From the NCBI RefSeq assembly GCF_015182285.1, contig NZ_PRDM01000001.1, positions 372,001 through 436,000 on the forward strand: DNA of 64,000 bases, in the 5' to 3' direction. The position numbers and the translations under genes were made by a program. This DNA comes from Flavobacterium hungaricum (lineage in GTDB: Bacteria; Bacteroidota; Bacteroidia; Flavobacteriales; Flavobacteriaceae). The stretch's first letter is position 1. Every line of letters starts with the position of its first letter. Shown here in pieces: positions 55,296 to 64,000 of this stretch. Under the pieces are notes generated by a model. That model had not been told where the DNA came from. It saw only the letters and a list, made by a program, of their open reading frames with translations, and searched no databases.

Positions 55296-56621
55296 ATGAA
55301 AAAACATATAGTATCGTTTTTTGGGTTATTCTTACCTTTTTTGCTTTTTTCACAAGGGGATTTTGTGATGGAAAAGAAGCATTCTAAAGTGGTAATCCCA
55401 TTTAAAATGATCAATAACCTTATTTTTATTCCGATAAAAGTCAACGGTGTCGAATTGAATTTTCTCTTAGATTCGGGCGTCGAAGAAACGATTTTGTTTA
55501 GTATGGAAGAAAAACAGGAAGTGACTTTTAATAATGTCGAAAAAATACGTCTGCGAGGTTTGGGAAGTGAAGAAGAGGTAGAAGGCCTTAAGTCTACCAA
55601 CAATATTTTGGCAACTCACGGATTAAAATCGACAGGACATTTGGTTTATATCATTTTAGATCAAAATTTCAATTTGTCTTCGCATATCGGAATTCCAGTC
55701 AATGGGATTGTCGGTCATAAGTTTTTTCGAAATAATCTGGTAGAAATCAATTATCAAAAGAAAAGAATCACCGTGCATGCCGATACCGAATCCTTTAGAA
55801 AAAAATTAAACAAAAAATTTAAAGCAGTACCGATTACTATAGAAAGATCAAAACCTTATATTACAACCACTGCAACGGTTGATTCTGTGGCGCTTCCTGC
55901 AAAACTGCTTATTGATATTGGCAACAGCGATGCTTTTTGGATTTTTGAAAATGATAAAATCAAACTTCCAAAAAAGAATTTTCCCGATTTTCTAGGTAAA
56001 GGTTTTAGTGGTGATATTGAGGGACATCGTGCCAAGATTACCAAATTTTCTATTGACGAGTTTGATTTTAAAAAACCAATAGTCGCTTTTCCAGATTCTA
56101 GTTCTATTCGAAATGTAAAGATGGTTCCAGGACGTTTAGGATCGGTTGGGGGAGAAGTCTTAAAACGTTTTACAGTTGTTTTGGATTATGCAGGAAAAAA
56201 TATGTATCTGCGCAAAAACAGCCATTATGGCGAACCTTTTACTTATAATAAAAGTGGAATCACGATACAGCATAATGGGTTACAATGGGTACAGGAAACA
56301 GTTAAGATGGAAACCGTTCAAGTCGGCAATTCGTTGAGCGATGTGAGTTACAACGAAAAAAACGACAACAATTTTAAATACAAATTTGCATTAAAACCAG
56401 TTTACGAAATTGTAAACATTCGGAAAAGTTCTGCCGCCGAAAAATGTGGTTTAAGACGTGGAGATATCATCGTGAGCATCAATAGAGAACGCCCCTACAG
56501 GTACTCCCTGCAGCAAATTAATCAAATGCTGAAATCAGAAGAAGATGTTTGGATCACTTTAGAAGTAGAACGCAATAGTTTGATCTTAAAGTTCAGATTT
56601 AAGTTACAAGATGAATTGTAA
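55296..56621 (+). CDS. Secreted aspartyl protease (retropepsin-like) with C-terminal PDZ domain
   Basis: 441 residues from the ATG at 55296, with a signal peptide ending FLLFSQG. VNGVELNFLLDSGVEETILF has an Asp-Ser-Gly motif (Asp about 59) in the retropepsin fold, and PAKLLIDIGNSDAFWIF has a related Asp-Ile-Gly (Asp about 207), so the two lobes lie in one chain. From about 365 to the end a PDZ domain is visible (KPVYEIVNIRKSSAAEKCGL, GDIIVSINRERPY). Periplasmic protease or protein-binding factor; substrate unknown. Confidence 0.75.
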   Translation: MKKHIVSFFGLFLPFLLFSQGDFVMEKKHSKVVIPFKMINNLIFIPIKVNGVELNFLLDSGVEETILFSMEEKQEVTFNNVEKIRLRGLGSEEEVEGLKSTNNILATHGLKSTGHLVYIILDQNFNLSSHIGIPVNGIVGHKFFRNNLVEINYQKKRITVHADTESFRKKLNKKFKAVPITIERSKPYITTTATVDSVALPAKLLIDIGNSDAFWIFENDKIKLPKKNFPDFLGKGFSGDIEGHRAKITKFSIDEFDFKKPIVAFPDSSSIRNVKMVPGRLGSVGGEVLKRFTVVLDYAGKNMYLRKNSHYGEPFTYNKSGITIQHNGLQWVQETVKMETVQVGNSLSDVSYNEKNDNNFKYKFALKPVYEIVNIRKSSAAEKCGLRRGDIIVSINRERPYRYSLQQINQMLKSEEDVWITLEVERNSLILKFRFKLQDEL

Positions 56622-56780
56622 TTGTTTGTGAGCTAATATTTTCATTTTTATAGATAATACTGGTATTATCGAGTTTTGTCCTTCTCAAATTAATTTTTTT
56701 GTGAAAAATTAACTGTTAAATTTTGTTTTTTCGTGTAGGTCGTCAGATATTTTATTAAGTTTATGTTAAAAACTTAATCT

Positions 56781-59414
56781 ATGAAGAAAAACTACAATAA
56801 AATCTTACAATACTATTCGTTTTTTGTTTTTTTCTTAACTTTTTCATTTACCGTTCATTCGCAATGTGCTGGTGACGATGCTGTTTTTACAGTTTGCGAT
56901 ATTCCAAATCCAAGCAGTCAGGCAGTTAATTTATTTTCTCTGCTGGGAGGCTCACCTGTTTCTGGGGGTGTATGGGAAGATGTCGATGGTTCAGGCGGTT
57001 TAAACAGCGCTACAGGTATTTTAAACGCACAATTAATTAGAGAAAGTAATGTTTATCGTTACAATTATACCGTTACAGGCGTTGGAGGATGTACCGATAC
57101 TACTTCGACAGTGACTGTTACCATTGGCGGTTATTCTGGAGTTACTTCACCAAACGTCTCTGTTTGCAGTGATGTAGTTTATTATAATCTTTTTCAGCCT
57201 TTTAACGGAAATTATGTCAGTCCTCAGTCTAACGGTGTCTGGCATAATGATACTACCAATCAATATCTTTCAGGATCAACAGTTTATGTAGAAAATCTAG
57301 AAGGCATTTATCAGTTTACGTACACCATGCCTGCAATCGGCACTTGTCCTGCAATGTCTTCTACAGCCGTTGTAAGGATTTTTAGGGCTCCAGAATCAGG
57401 AAATCCTGCCCATCTAGATTTATGTGCAACCGACGGTTTAACGGCTTATACTAATTTAGATCTTTTCAGCAGAATCTCAAACTATGATTTGGGCGGTGTT
57501 TGGAGAGACAATACCGGAACAGGAGAGCTTACTTTTACAGGCGATCACAACATTAACCTAGAAAAAATTTACAATACCTATGGAGAAGGAACTTATCATT
57601 TTACTTATGAAGTTCCTTCTAACAATCCAATTTGTACCATTGCCCGTACAACAGTACGCATACGATTAGAAAGAAAGCTTGATTTTACAGGAGCAATACT
57701 GGAGGTTAATTCGGATATCTGCGAATCAGAAATTACAACGGCCAATTATTCTGCGACGATAAAAAGAGGACCGGACCCAATCCCAAACGGTCTGTATTAT
57801 GTTACTTTTAGCGTTAGCGGTCCTCGTGCAGCTACTGAAACGGTTGTGGCAAATTTTACAAACGGGACTTTGTTATTTCCTATAAAACCAGAATATTTTC
57901 AGACAGTCGGAAGATTTAGAGTCAATATTTTAAATATTGTGGCAGTTACAAGTGTTCGGGCATGTCAAAATACGATTAGCAATTTGACAGACGAGCTAAT
58001 TATTTACCCGCTTCCAGATCTTACAGGAGCGGTAATGACGCCTGCCACCGTCTGCCAGAATCAAGATGCCTTGGTGCAGATAACCAATGCCGTAAAATTA
58101 GCCGACGGCGATTACGATATTATATATAATATTTCTGGAGCCAATACGGCAACAGCTCAGGTGTCCCGTTTAACAGTAACTGGCGGTATTGCCAACTTTA
58201 CAATTCCAGAAATACTAAATTCCAGAAGCGGTACTTCGACCATAACCATTACTGCGATTACACACGTTATTTCGCAGTGTGTTAATAGTGCCAACCTTAA
58301 AGGCGAGATTCTGGTAAATCCATTGCCCAATATTAATTCCTTAAGAATTCAGGCTCCAAATGTTTGTTTTGGAGAAGAGATCAGAGCCACTGTTTCTGGA
58401 CTTAATAATTTAACAGAAGTAACACTATCGTATGAGTTGTCTGGCGCAAACACTTCTACAGTTCAAACAGTAGTTTTGACAAATACTAACGGAAATGCCG
58501 CTTTTGTAATTCCGTCCACTTTACTTCCCAATACAGGCACGTCTACTATAGTGGTTACCAATCTCAAAAATAATCTGACCAATTGTGACGTAGATGTCAC
58601 CAATGTTTCCGATCCTTTTATACTAAATCCGATTCCGCCGGCGCCTCTTGCTGCAAATCAGGCATTTTGCAAGTCAGATGATCCGACCGTTGCAGATTTA
58701 GAACCCAAAGGCGCACAATACAAATGGTATATTTCTGAAACTGCAGCGACTCCTTTAGCAAACGATTACGTTTTAAAGTCAGAGAATTATTACCTAAAAG
58801 AAACCTCTCCTGCAGGCTGTGTTTCGCCGGCATCCATGATTTCGGTTACTATAAATGACACTCCCGCACCGACTTTAAAAGACGATGGACAAAACTTCTG
58901 TGGTTTAGACAATCCAACAATTCTAAATTTATCAAATAACACCAACTCGCCCGCAACAGTAGTTTGGTACGATGCTCCAAACGGTGGAAACCTCATTTCC
59001 TCGGGCACGCTTTTAATTGATAAAAAGACGTATTATGGATTTGATTTTTCGAATGCTTCAGGTTGTTTTTCGGATCAAAATCTTGAGGTAACCGTAACAC
59101 TTAAAGACTGTAATGCGCCAGAATATCCGTTTTTTATTCCCGACGGATTTTCTCCTAACGGCGACGGCGTAAACGATGTCTTTATAATTCCAGATATTGA
59201 TTTTTTATATCCTGACTATACTATTGAAATTTTTAACAGATATGGAAACGGAATGTATAAGGGAGGAAAAGATAAACCCGGCTGGGATGGAATAAATTAT
59301 GAATCTAAAGGAATTAGCAGCGGAATAGCTCCAAATGGCGTCTATTTCTATATTATCCAGTTTAATAAAGACAATAAACCTCCTAAACAGGGACGTCTTT
59401 ATTTGAACCGATAA
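56781..59414 (+). CDS. Type IX secretion substrate with a type B gliding C-terminal domain
   Basis: 877 residues. A signal peptide (about 1-28) is followed by repeated Cys-containing beta-sandwich segments (for example CADDG-like turns at about 200-650) and a C-terminal domain starting DGFSPNGDGVNDVFIIPDID, then IEIFNRYGNGMYKGGKDKPG and KPGWDG (about 785-877), the gliding motility-associated type B CTD that sends proteins through the type IX secretion system. Likely a surface adhesin. It begins an operon-like run with the PorP/SprF-like and OmpA-domain genes. Confidence 0.87.
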   Translation: MKKNYNKILQYYSFFVFFLTFSFTVHSQCAGDDAVFTVCDIPNPSSQAVNLFSLLGGSPVSGGVWEDVDGSGGLNSATGILNAQLIRESNVYRYNYTVTGVGGCTDTTSTVTVTIGGYSGVTSPNVSVCSDVVYYNLFQPFNGNYVSPQSNGVWHNDTTNQYLSGSTVYVENLEGIYQFTYTMPAIGTCPAMSSTAVVRIFRAPESGNPAHLDLCATDGLTAYTNLDLFSRISNYDLGGVWRDNTGTGELTFTGDHNINLEKIYNTYGEGTYHFTYEVPSNNPICTIARTTVRIRLERKLDFTGAILEVNSDICESEITTANYSATIKRGPDPIPNGLYYVTFSVSGPRAATETVVANFTNGTLLFPIKPEYFQTVGRFRVNILNIVAVTSVRACQNTISNLTDELIIYPLPDLTGAVMTPATVCQNQDALVQITNAVKLADGDYDIIYNISGANTATAQVSRLTVTGGIANFTIPEILNSRSGTSTITITAITHVISQCVNSANLKGEILVNPLPNINSLRIQAPNVCFGEEIRATVSGLNNLTEVTLSYELSGANTSTVQTVVLTNTNGNAAFVIPSTLLPNTGTSTIVVTNLKNNLTNCDVDVTNVSDPFILNPIPPAPLAANQAFCKSDDPTVADLEPKGAQYKWYISETAATPLANDYVLKSENYYLKETSPAGCVSPASMISVTINDTPAPTLKDDGQNFCGLDNPTILNLSNNTNSPATVVWYDAPNGGNLISSGTLLIDKKTYYGFDFSNASGCFSDQNLEVTVTLKDCNAPEYPFFIPDGFSPNGDGVNDVFIIPDIDFLYPDYTIEIFNRYGNGMYKGGKDKPGWDGINYESKGISSGIAPNGVYFYIIQFNKDNKPPKQGRLYLNR

Positions 59415-59447
59415 TTTCTTTTTCATCTCATCAAACCTAATTTTCAA

Positions 59448-60383
59448 ATGAAAAAAATAATACTTTTTATCCTTTTTCTTTTTTATATATTTCCTGCGTC
59501 GGCACAGCAAGATCCAGAATACACGCATTATATGTACAATATGAGTATCGTGAATCCTGCTTATGCTACGGGTACTCCAGCCATGATGAATTTTGGAGGC
59601 ATGTACCGAACACAGTGGGTGGGTGCAGTCGGTGCTCCAAAAACCTTTTCATTTTTTGGACACAGCGCCATTTCAGAAAAAGTAGAAGTCGGTCTCTCAT
59701 TGCAGTCTGATGATATAGGTGACGGAGCAAAAAAAGAAACCAATTTTAATGCAGATTTTGCTTATGTCTTAAAACTCGGAGGTCAAAACCGTCTTTCGCT
59801 GGGTTTAAAAGCTGGTTTTTCTACCATGCAGACTAATTTTAATGGTTTTGTACTGCAGAGTGGTTCTGCCGCAACCGATATGGCTTTTGCACAAGATATT
59901 AATGCAACAAAACCCAATATTGGAGTTGGAGCTTATTATTTTAGAGATAATTTATATGTCGGGTTATCAGCTCCCAATCTCTTGAAATCTAAATTTATAG
60001 AAGAAAAATCAGGAGTAAATGCTTTTGGTGAAGAAGCCATTCATACTTTTTTGACTGCGGGATATATTTTTCAGGTAAGTGATATGTGGAAAGTAAAACC
60101 TGCTTTTATGTCCAAGTTTGTAAAAGGAGCTCCTATCACACTCGATGTTACAGCAAATGTTTTGTACAATGATAAATTTGAGTTTGGAGCCGCTTACAGA
60201 GTTGGAGATGCCCTAAGTTTTTTGGCGAATATGAATGTGACGCCTACGCTTAGAGTAGGATATGCCTACGATTACACGCTGACAAATCTCGGACAGTTTA
60301 ACTCTGGCACGCACGAAATTATGCTGCTTTTTGATTTGGACTTATTAGGAAAAGGTTTTGATAAATCTCCAAGATTCTTTTAA
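59448..60383 (+). CDS. PorP/SprF-family type IX secretion partner protein
   Basis: 311 residues with a signal peptide (MKKIILFILFLFYIFPASAQ). The mature protein is a 14-strand-type outer-membrane barrel with QQDPEYTHYMYNMSIVNPAY at its start, which is the family feature, and ends LLFDLDLLGKGFDKSPRFF. SprF-like proteins are needed for export or surface attachment of their neighbouring type B CTD proteins. It lies 33 nt after the adhesin gene and 1 nt before the next gene, so the three form a locus. Confidence 0.9.
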   Translation: MKKIILFILFLFYIFPASAQQDPEYTHYMYNMSIVNPAYATGTPAMMNFGGMYRTQWVGAVGAPKTFSFFGHSAISEKVEVGLSLQSDDIGDGAKKETNFNADFAYVLKLGGQNRLSLGLKAGFSTMQTNFNGFVLQSGSAATDMAFAQDINATKPNIGVGAYYFRDNLYVGLSAPNLLKSKFIEEKSGVNAFGEEAIHTFLTAGYIFQVSDMWKVKPAFMSKFVKGAPITLDVTANVLYNDKFEFGAAYRVGDALSFLANMNVTPTLRVGYAYDYTLTNLGQFNSGTHEIMLLFDLDLLGKGFDKSPRFF

Positions 60384-60384
60384 A

Positions 60385-62523
60385 ATGAAAAATATGAAAA
60401 AACTACTCGTTATTATATTCGTATTTTTAATACAACTGATATACGCTCAAAATCAGGATTTGGCGAGAGCCAAACGCTTTTTTGATAAAACGTATTACAG
60501 CGAAGCCATTATCTTGTACGAAAGACTGGCAGAAGAAAAACCGTCTCAGGAAGTCATCAAAAACTTGGCTGATTCGTATTATTATACCAACAACTTGGTA
60601 AAAGCACAGCGCTATTACCGTTTATTGATCAAAAATTATAATAACGGATTAGACAAGGAATATTATTTTAGATATGCCCAGACTCTAAAAGCGACGAACA
60701 GCCCAGATGATGCCAATGCCGCTTTGACAGAATATTATACGCTGTCTGCTAGTAGTGACGCTGTTTTAAATTTTGAAAAAGAATTGAAAACTTTAGAAAA
60801 CGTAACCGCAATTGGGAAACGTTTTGAGATTAAAAACTTAGCCTTAAACACACCAAACTCCGAATTCGGCGCTGTCAAATACAAAGAAAATTTAGTTTTT
60901 GCCGCTGTAAAACTCAAACCGGGATTATTTGATAAAAAGTTTAAATGGGACAATGAAACGTATTTAAATTTAGTTACGCTTCCGCTAAAGAACATTAATT
61001 CTCCAGATTCTATCGTACATTATTTTGCAAAGGAACTCAAAACCGGAATGCACGAATCGAATGCTGTTTTTACAAAAGACGGTAAAACCATTTATTTTAC
61101 CCGTAACAATTCTAAAAACGGAAGAAAGAAAAAGAACGACCAGAAAATTTCGAATCTTCAAATTTTTAAAGCCGAATTAATAGACGGAAAATGGAAGAAT
61201 ATTGCTGCACTTCCGTTCAACAGTCCTAATTATTCTGTAGAACACCCTGCGTTGAGCCCGGACGAAAAAGTATTGTATTTTGCTTCTGATATGCCCGGCG
61301 GTTATGGTTCGTTTGATCTTTATTCGGTAAACGTTAATAAAGGAGCTTTTGATACTCCCAAAAATCTGGGGTCAAAAATTAATACCTCAAAAAGAGAACA
61401 ATTTCCATTTGCCGCTGCAGCTAATAAACTTTATTTTTCGTCAGACGGTCATTTAGGATACGGATCATTAGATGTTTTTGTATCTGAAATTAATGGAAAT
61501 GAATACAGCGATCCTGTTAATATCGGGTTTCCGTTAAATTCAAATTTAGATGATTTTGCTTTTAATATCGATGCTTCTACCAAAGAAGGTTTTTTTGCTT
61601 CTAATAGAGAAGGAGGAAAGGGCAGCGACGATATTTATCAATTTAGAGAAATTAAAGACCTGATTGTTGAAGATTGTAAACAGCTGATTGCAGGAATTAT
61701 CACGGATGCTGTGACTAAACTGGCATTAGAGAATGCAACCGTTATATTGCAGGATTCGGATAAAAATACGCTTTATACCGTAACAACAGAAGCCGATGGA
61801 AAATTTAGTTTTAGAGTTCCCTGCGAAGCATCTTATAAAGTTTCAGCCTTTAAAGAAAATTACACAAACGAATCGAAATCATTTACGTTAGATAAAACTC
61901 GAGACAAGATAAACGATGGTTCTCTTGCATTAAAATCGCTGGAAGCAATTAAATTAGAAGAAAAAGAAATTGCCGAAAAGAAAAGAAAACAAGAATTAAT
62001 TTTAGAAGAAGAAAACAAGAAAAAAGAAGCCTTAGCTGTTATCGAATTAAAACAAAAAGAAAAACAAGCCAAAGAAGCTGAAATCGCTGCCGCCGAAGTT
62101 AAAAAGAAAGAAAAGGTTAAGGAGATTCTGGAGAAAGAAAAAGATGTTGTAAGGGATAAAGATCGTTTAATCATCAAAACCGATCCGATTTATTTTGATT
62201 ATAACATGTGGTACATCCGTAAAGAATCTAAAGTGGTTTTAGGAAGAGTAGTCGATTTGTTGAAGAAATATCCAGAAATGGAAATCGAAATAGGATCGCA
62301 TACCGATTCTCGAGGAAACGACAAATTCAACGAAGACTTATCGCAGAAAAGAGCCAATTCGACACGTGAGTTTATCATTCAATCGGGTATAAATGCCAAA
62401 AGAGTTACGGCAAAAGGATATGGGGAATATGTCCCGATCATTAAATGCAAAACCGATGATTCCTGCTCAGAAGAAGAACACGAATTGAACAGAAGATCGG
62501 AGTTTGTGATTAAGAATTTGTAG
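60385..62523 (+). CDS. PorE-like OmpA-family protein with TPR and PD40 domains
   Basis: 712 residues from the ATG at 60385, with a signal peptide ending LIYAQ. TPR helices at about 20-130, WD40/PD40 repeats at about 240-430 (DEKVLYFASDMPGGYGSFDL and FASNREGGKGSDDIYQFRE), a carboxypeptidase-regulatory-like beta domain about 435-520, a Lys/Glu-rich stretch, then OmpA (about 600-712; IGSHTDSRGNDKFNEDLSQK and KGYGEYVPI) that binds peptidoglycan. PorE-type proteins anchor type IX secretion parts to the cell wall. Confidence 0.9.
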   Translation: MKNMKKLLVIIFVFLIQLIYAQNQDLARAKRFFDKTYYSEAIILYERLAEEKPSQEVIKNLADSYYYTNNLVKAQRYYRLLIKNYNNGLDKEYYFRYAQTLKATNSPDDANAALTEYYTLSASSDAVLNFEKELKTLENVTAIGKRFEIKNLALNTPNSEFGAVKYKENLVFAAVKLKPGLFDKKFKWDNETYLNLVTLPLKNINSPDSIVHYFAKELKTGMHESNAVFTKDGKTIYFTRNNSKNGRKKKNDQKISNLQIFKAELIDGKWKNIAALPFNSPNYSVEHPALSPDEKVLYFASDMPGGYGSFDLYSVNVNKGAFDTPKNLGSKINTSKREQFPFAAAANKLYFSSDGHLGYGSLDVFVSEINGNEYSDPVNIGFPLNSNLDDFAFNIDASTKEGFFASNREGGKGSDDIYQFREIKDLIVEDCKQLIAGIITDAVTKLALENATVILQDSDKNTLYTVTTEADGKFSFRVPCEASYKVSAFKENYTNESKSFTLDKTRDKINDGSLALKSLEAIKLEEKEIAEKKRKQELILEEENKKKEALAVIELKQKEKQAKEAEIAAAEVKKKEKVKEILEKEKDVVRDKDRLIIKTDPIYFDYNMWYIRKESKVVLGRVVDLLKKYPEMEIEIGSHTDSRGNDKFNEDLSQKRANSTREFIIQSGINAKRVTAKGYGEYVPIIKCKTDDSCSEEEHELNRRSEFVIKNL

Positions 62524-62629
62524 CAGTAAATTGTCTATTTTTAGTCTGTATTTTTTGATGAAAAGCCTTTCTTTTAGAATCTTTTTATTTAATTTTATGA
62601 CATCACAAAATGATTAAAAATACCAAATT

Positions 62630-63112
62630 ATGAGAAATTTAGCCTTATCATGCCTGCTTTTGACCTGCATTGGTTTTCAAAGCTGTAAAAATGAAGAAAA
62701 ACAAAAAGAAGCTGAAGCAGCAAAAGCAGAAGCCGAAACTGTAGTAGGAACGCAGTGCTACAAAGCAATTTATGAAAAGGATACGCTTGATTTGAAAGTG
62801 AACACACTCAAAAACGGCAAATTAAACGGCGATTTGACTATGAAAGTTGCCCCTTCTACAGTAAGAACAGGAGAGATAGCAGGAGAATTTCATGGTGATA
62901 CTTTGTTTGTAGATTATACTTTTACGACTAATACAGATAAAGGCAAAACATTCAAAAACCCAATGGCTCTGCTTAAAAAAGACAAACAGCTTATTTTGGG
63001 TAACGGAACCATGCAGACTACAATGGGAGTTACTTATTTGGTAAAAGACAAACCAATTGACTTTGAAAAAGTAAAATATAAGTTTGATGAAACAGCGTGC
63101 ACTGAGAAGTAA
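62630..63112 (+). CDS. Lipoprotein of unknown function
   Basis: 160 residues with lipobox QSCK (Cys about 19), a short charged linker with KEAEAAKAEAE, and a domain with LDLKVNTLKNGKLNGDLTMK and then FHGDTLFVDYTFTTNTDKGK. It reads as a small beta-rich domain of a type common in Bacteroidota lipoproteins. I cannot assign function. It follows the type IX operon by 106 nt and may be separate. Confidence 0.6.
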   Translation: MRNLALSCLLLTCIGFQSCKNEEKQKEAEAAKAEAETVVGTQCYKAIYEKDTLDLKVNTLKNGKLNGDLTMKVAPSTVRTGEIAGEFHGDTLFVDYTFTTNTDKGKTFKNPMALLKKDKQLILGNGTMQTTMGVTYLVKDKPIDFEKVKYKFDETACTEK

Positions 63113-63194
63113 AATTTGACATCAAAATAATCGCCCAATTATGTCATTTAGATCCAGAAGCCTCGGGAGAGAAATGACAAGATTATACAATAAA

Positions 63195-63220
63195 AAAGCC
63201 GTTCCAAAAGAAACGGCTTT
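63195..63220. terminator. Bidirectional terminator between the lipoprotein and DUF1573 genes
   Basis: AAAGCCGTT and AACGGCTTT pair (9 bp) around an 8-nt loop, with A and T runs on the flanks. Lies between convergent genes. Confidence 0.8.
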
Positions 63221-63243
63221 ACTATTTTTTAGAATTTATTTTT

Positions 63244-63624
63244 TTATAAAACTTCTCCTTTAATTTTAAGGGCAACCCTTCCGTCGGGATAATTGACAGC
63301 ATTGGTTTCTACAGTAATTGTTTTACGAATTGGTCCTGAAGCCATGTTGTATTTTACATCGATTTTTCCTTTTTTGCCAGGCATAACGGCAGCGGCAGGT
63401 TTGGTTACCACAATAGAACTTACGGTAGATTCTGCACCAATAATTAACAGCGGTGCGTCTCCTGTATTTGTAAACTCAAACGTACGTAGGCCATTATCAG
63501 TTTTAGAAATTTTTCCATAATCGATTGTATTGTCTGGGGCGGCAAATTCAATCTTTGGGCCATTTTGAGCATAACTTATTGCACTAAACAATAAGACAGC
63601 AATAAAAGAGGCTGCATTTTTCAT
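63244..63624 (-). CDS. DUF1573-domain secreted protein
   Basis: 126 residues with a signal peptide (MKNAASFIAVLLFSAISYAQ). One immunoglobulin-like DUF1573 domain: TIDYGKISKTDNGLRTFEFT, then FTNTGDAPLLIIGAESTVSS and VMPGKKGKIDVKYNM. Such domains occur in Bacteroidota surface proteins of unknown role. Single-domain and complete. Confidence 0.8.
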   Translation of the reverse strand: MKNAASFIAVLLFSAISYAQNGPKIEFAAPDNTIDYGKISKTDNGLRTFEFTNTGDAPLLIIGAESTVSSIVVTKPAAAVMPGKKGKIDVKYNMASGPIRKTITVETNAVNYPDGRVALKIKGEVL

Positions 63625-63755
63625 CTGAAATTGATTTTAAGTTGTAAGTAAATATACATTCTTTTAATTAACACACAAATTTTTAATTCGCTTTTTATAG
63701 TGTACTTAATTATTTACTTTTGCTGTCAGTTATAATTACAAAAATTGAACCAAAG

Positions 63756-63894
63756 TTTCGTTTATTTGTTTAACTGATTAAATGCTTAAAGGATTGGGAG
63801 TGAATTTAGATTTCATCAAAACCTTTCTGCAGCTTAACGATTAAACGAATTAATGATAAAACGAAATCAAGAAAAAATAAACGATTAAACAACC
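63756..63894. repeat. Two octamer-periodic arrays upstream of valS
   Basis: 63756-63795 holds five 8-nt units, for example TTTCGTTT then ATTTGTTT. 63833-63894 holds about seven more, for example CTTAACGA then TTAAACGA and TAAAACGA. These lie 8 nt before the valS ATG at 63902. Unit composition differs from the CTTTG-type arrays, but the strict 8-nt spacing is the same. Confidence 0.5.
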
Positions 63895-63901
63895 TATATA
63901 A

Positions 63902-64000
63902 ATGACAATTCCAGCACAATTTGACGCTAAAACAAGTGAGAATAAATGGTATGAGTATTGGATGAAAAACAACTATTTTCATTCAGAACCTGATCATAGA
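63902..64000 (+). CDS. valS: Valyl-tRNA synthetase, N-terminal fragment
   Basis: The first 33 codons before the right edge read MTIPAQFDAKTSENKWYEYW followed by MKNNYFHSEPDHR, which matches the start of ValS (AQFDAKTxENKWYxYW). The HIGH motif would follow beyond the window. It charges tRNA-Val. Confidence 0.88.
   Translation, partial: MTIPAQFDAKTSENKWYEYWMKNNYFHSEPDHR

Overview
The window looks like chromosomal DNA of a Flavobacterium or a close relative (Bacteroidota, Flavobacteriaceae). The evidence is low G+C, promoters of the Bacteroidota type (TTTG or TTG, about 18-19 bp, TAnnTTTG), few Shine-Dalgarno sites, and family markers: a type IX secretion type B adhesin with PorP/SprF and PorE-like partners, fused SecDF, a TonB-barrel/PhzF/TPR locus, and many lipoproteins with short N-terminal signals. 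The genus is inferred from gene content, not from a marker-gene comparison.

Layout. 1-5200: the start of a TetR-type regulator with a palindromic operator, an L,D-transpeptidase, a packed trio (DUF4348-like lipoprotein, S41 peptidase remnant, alpha/beta hydrolase), a TPR protein and a nudK-like gene broken by an in-frame stop. 5200-13600: purA, fur-like and spoT in one direction, then a SpoU methyltransferase, a small membrane protein carrying a cytochrome-oxidase-like motif, an alkaline-phosphatase-fold enzyme and secreted proteins of unknown role. 13600-20400: a MoxR/DUF58/DUF4129/DUF4350/SpoIIM-like cluster with a divergent RDD gene. 21400-31000: a TRIC-type channel, then surface-glycan genes (acetyltransferase, FdtB-like aminotransferase, Wzx-like flippase, four glycosyltransferases, FdtA-like cupin), a six-unit 70-bp repeat array, and ftsE. 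31300-37800: a large TPR protein, PhzF-like protein, outer-membrane barrel and Gre-like protein. 37800-49200: REP-like palindromes, two asparagine synthetase genes, gyrB, mdh, secDF and a PagL-like gene. 49200-55200: lgt, yidD, cysS, folE, a muramidase-like protein and an aminotransferase. 55200-64000: an aspartyl protease with a PDZ domain, a type IX secretion adhesin with two partner proteins, two small envelope proteins and the start of valS.

Most notable observations. (1) The second asparagine synthetase has lost the glutaminase Cys and two further glutaminase residues while its synthetase domain is intact. (2) Short arrays with strict 7- or 8-nt periodicity lie directly upstream of several unrelated genes, and in one case the repeat unit coincides with a promoter -7 box. 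(3) nudK carries one in-frame TAA where the family usually has Glu. (4) There are two families of palindromic intergenic repeats, one tandem and one REP/BIME-like. (5) A small membrane protein carries a COX1 helix-X-like motif without heme or copper ligands. No rRNA, tRNA, IS element, prophage or CRISPR array was seen. I did not find a clearly new multi-gene system; the glycan locus and the MoxR cluster are the main functional modules.
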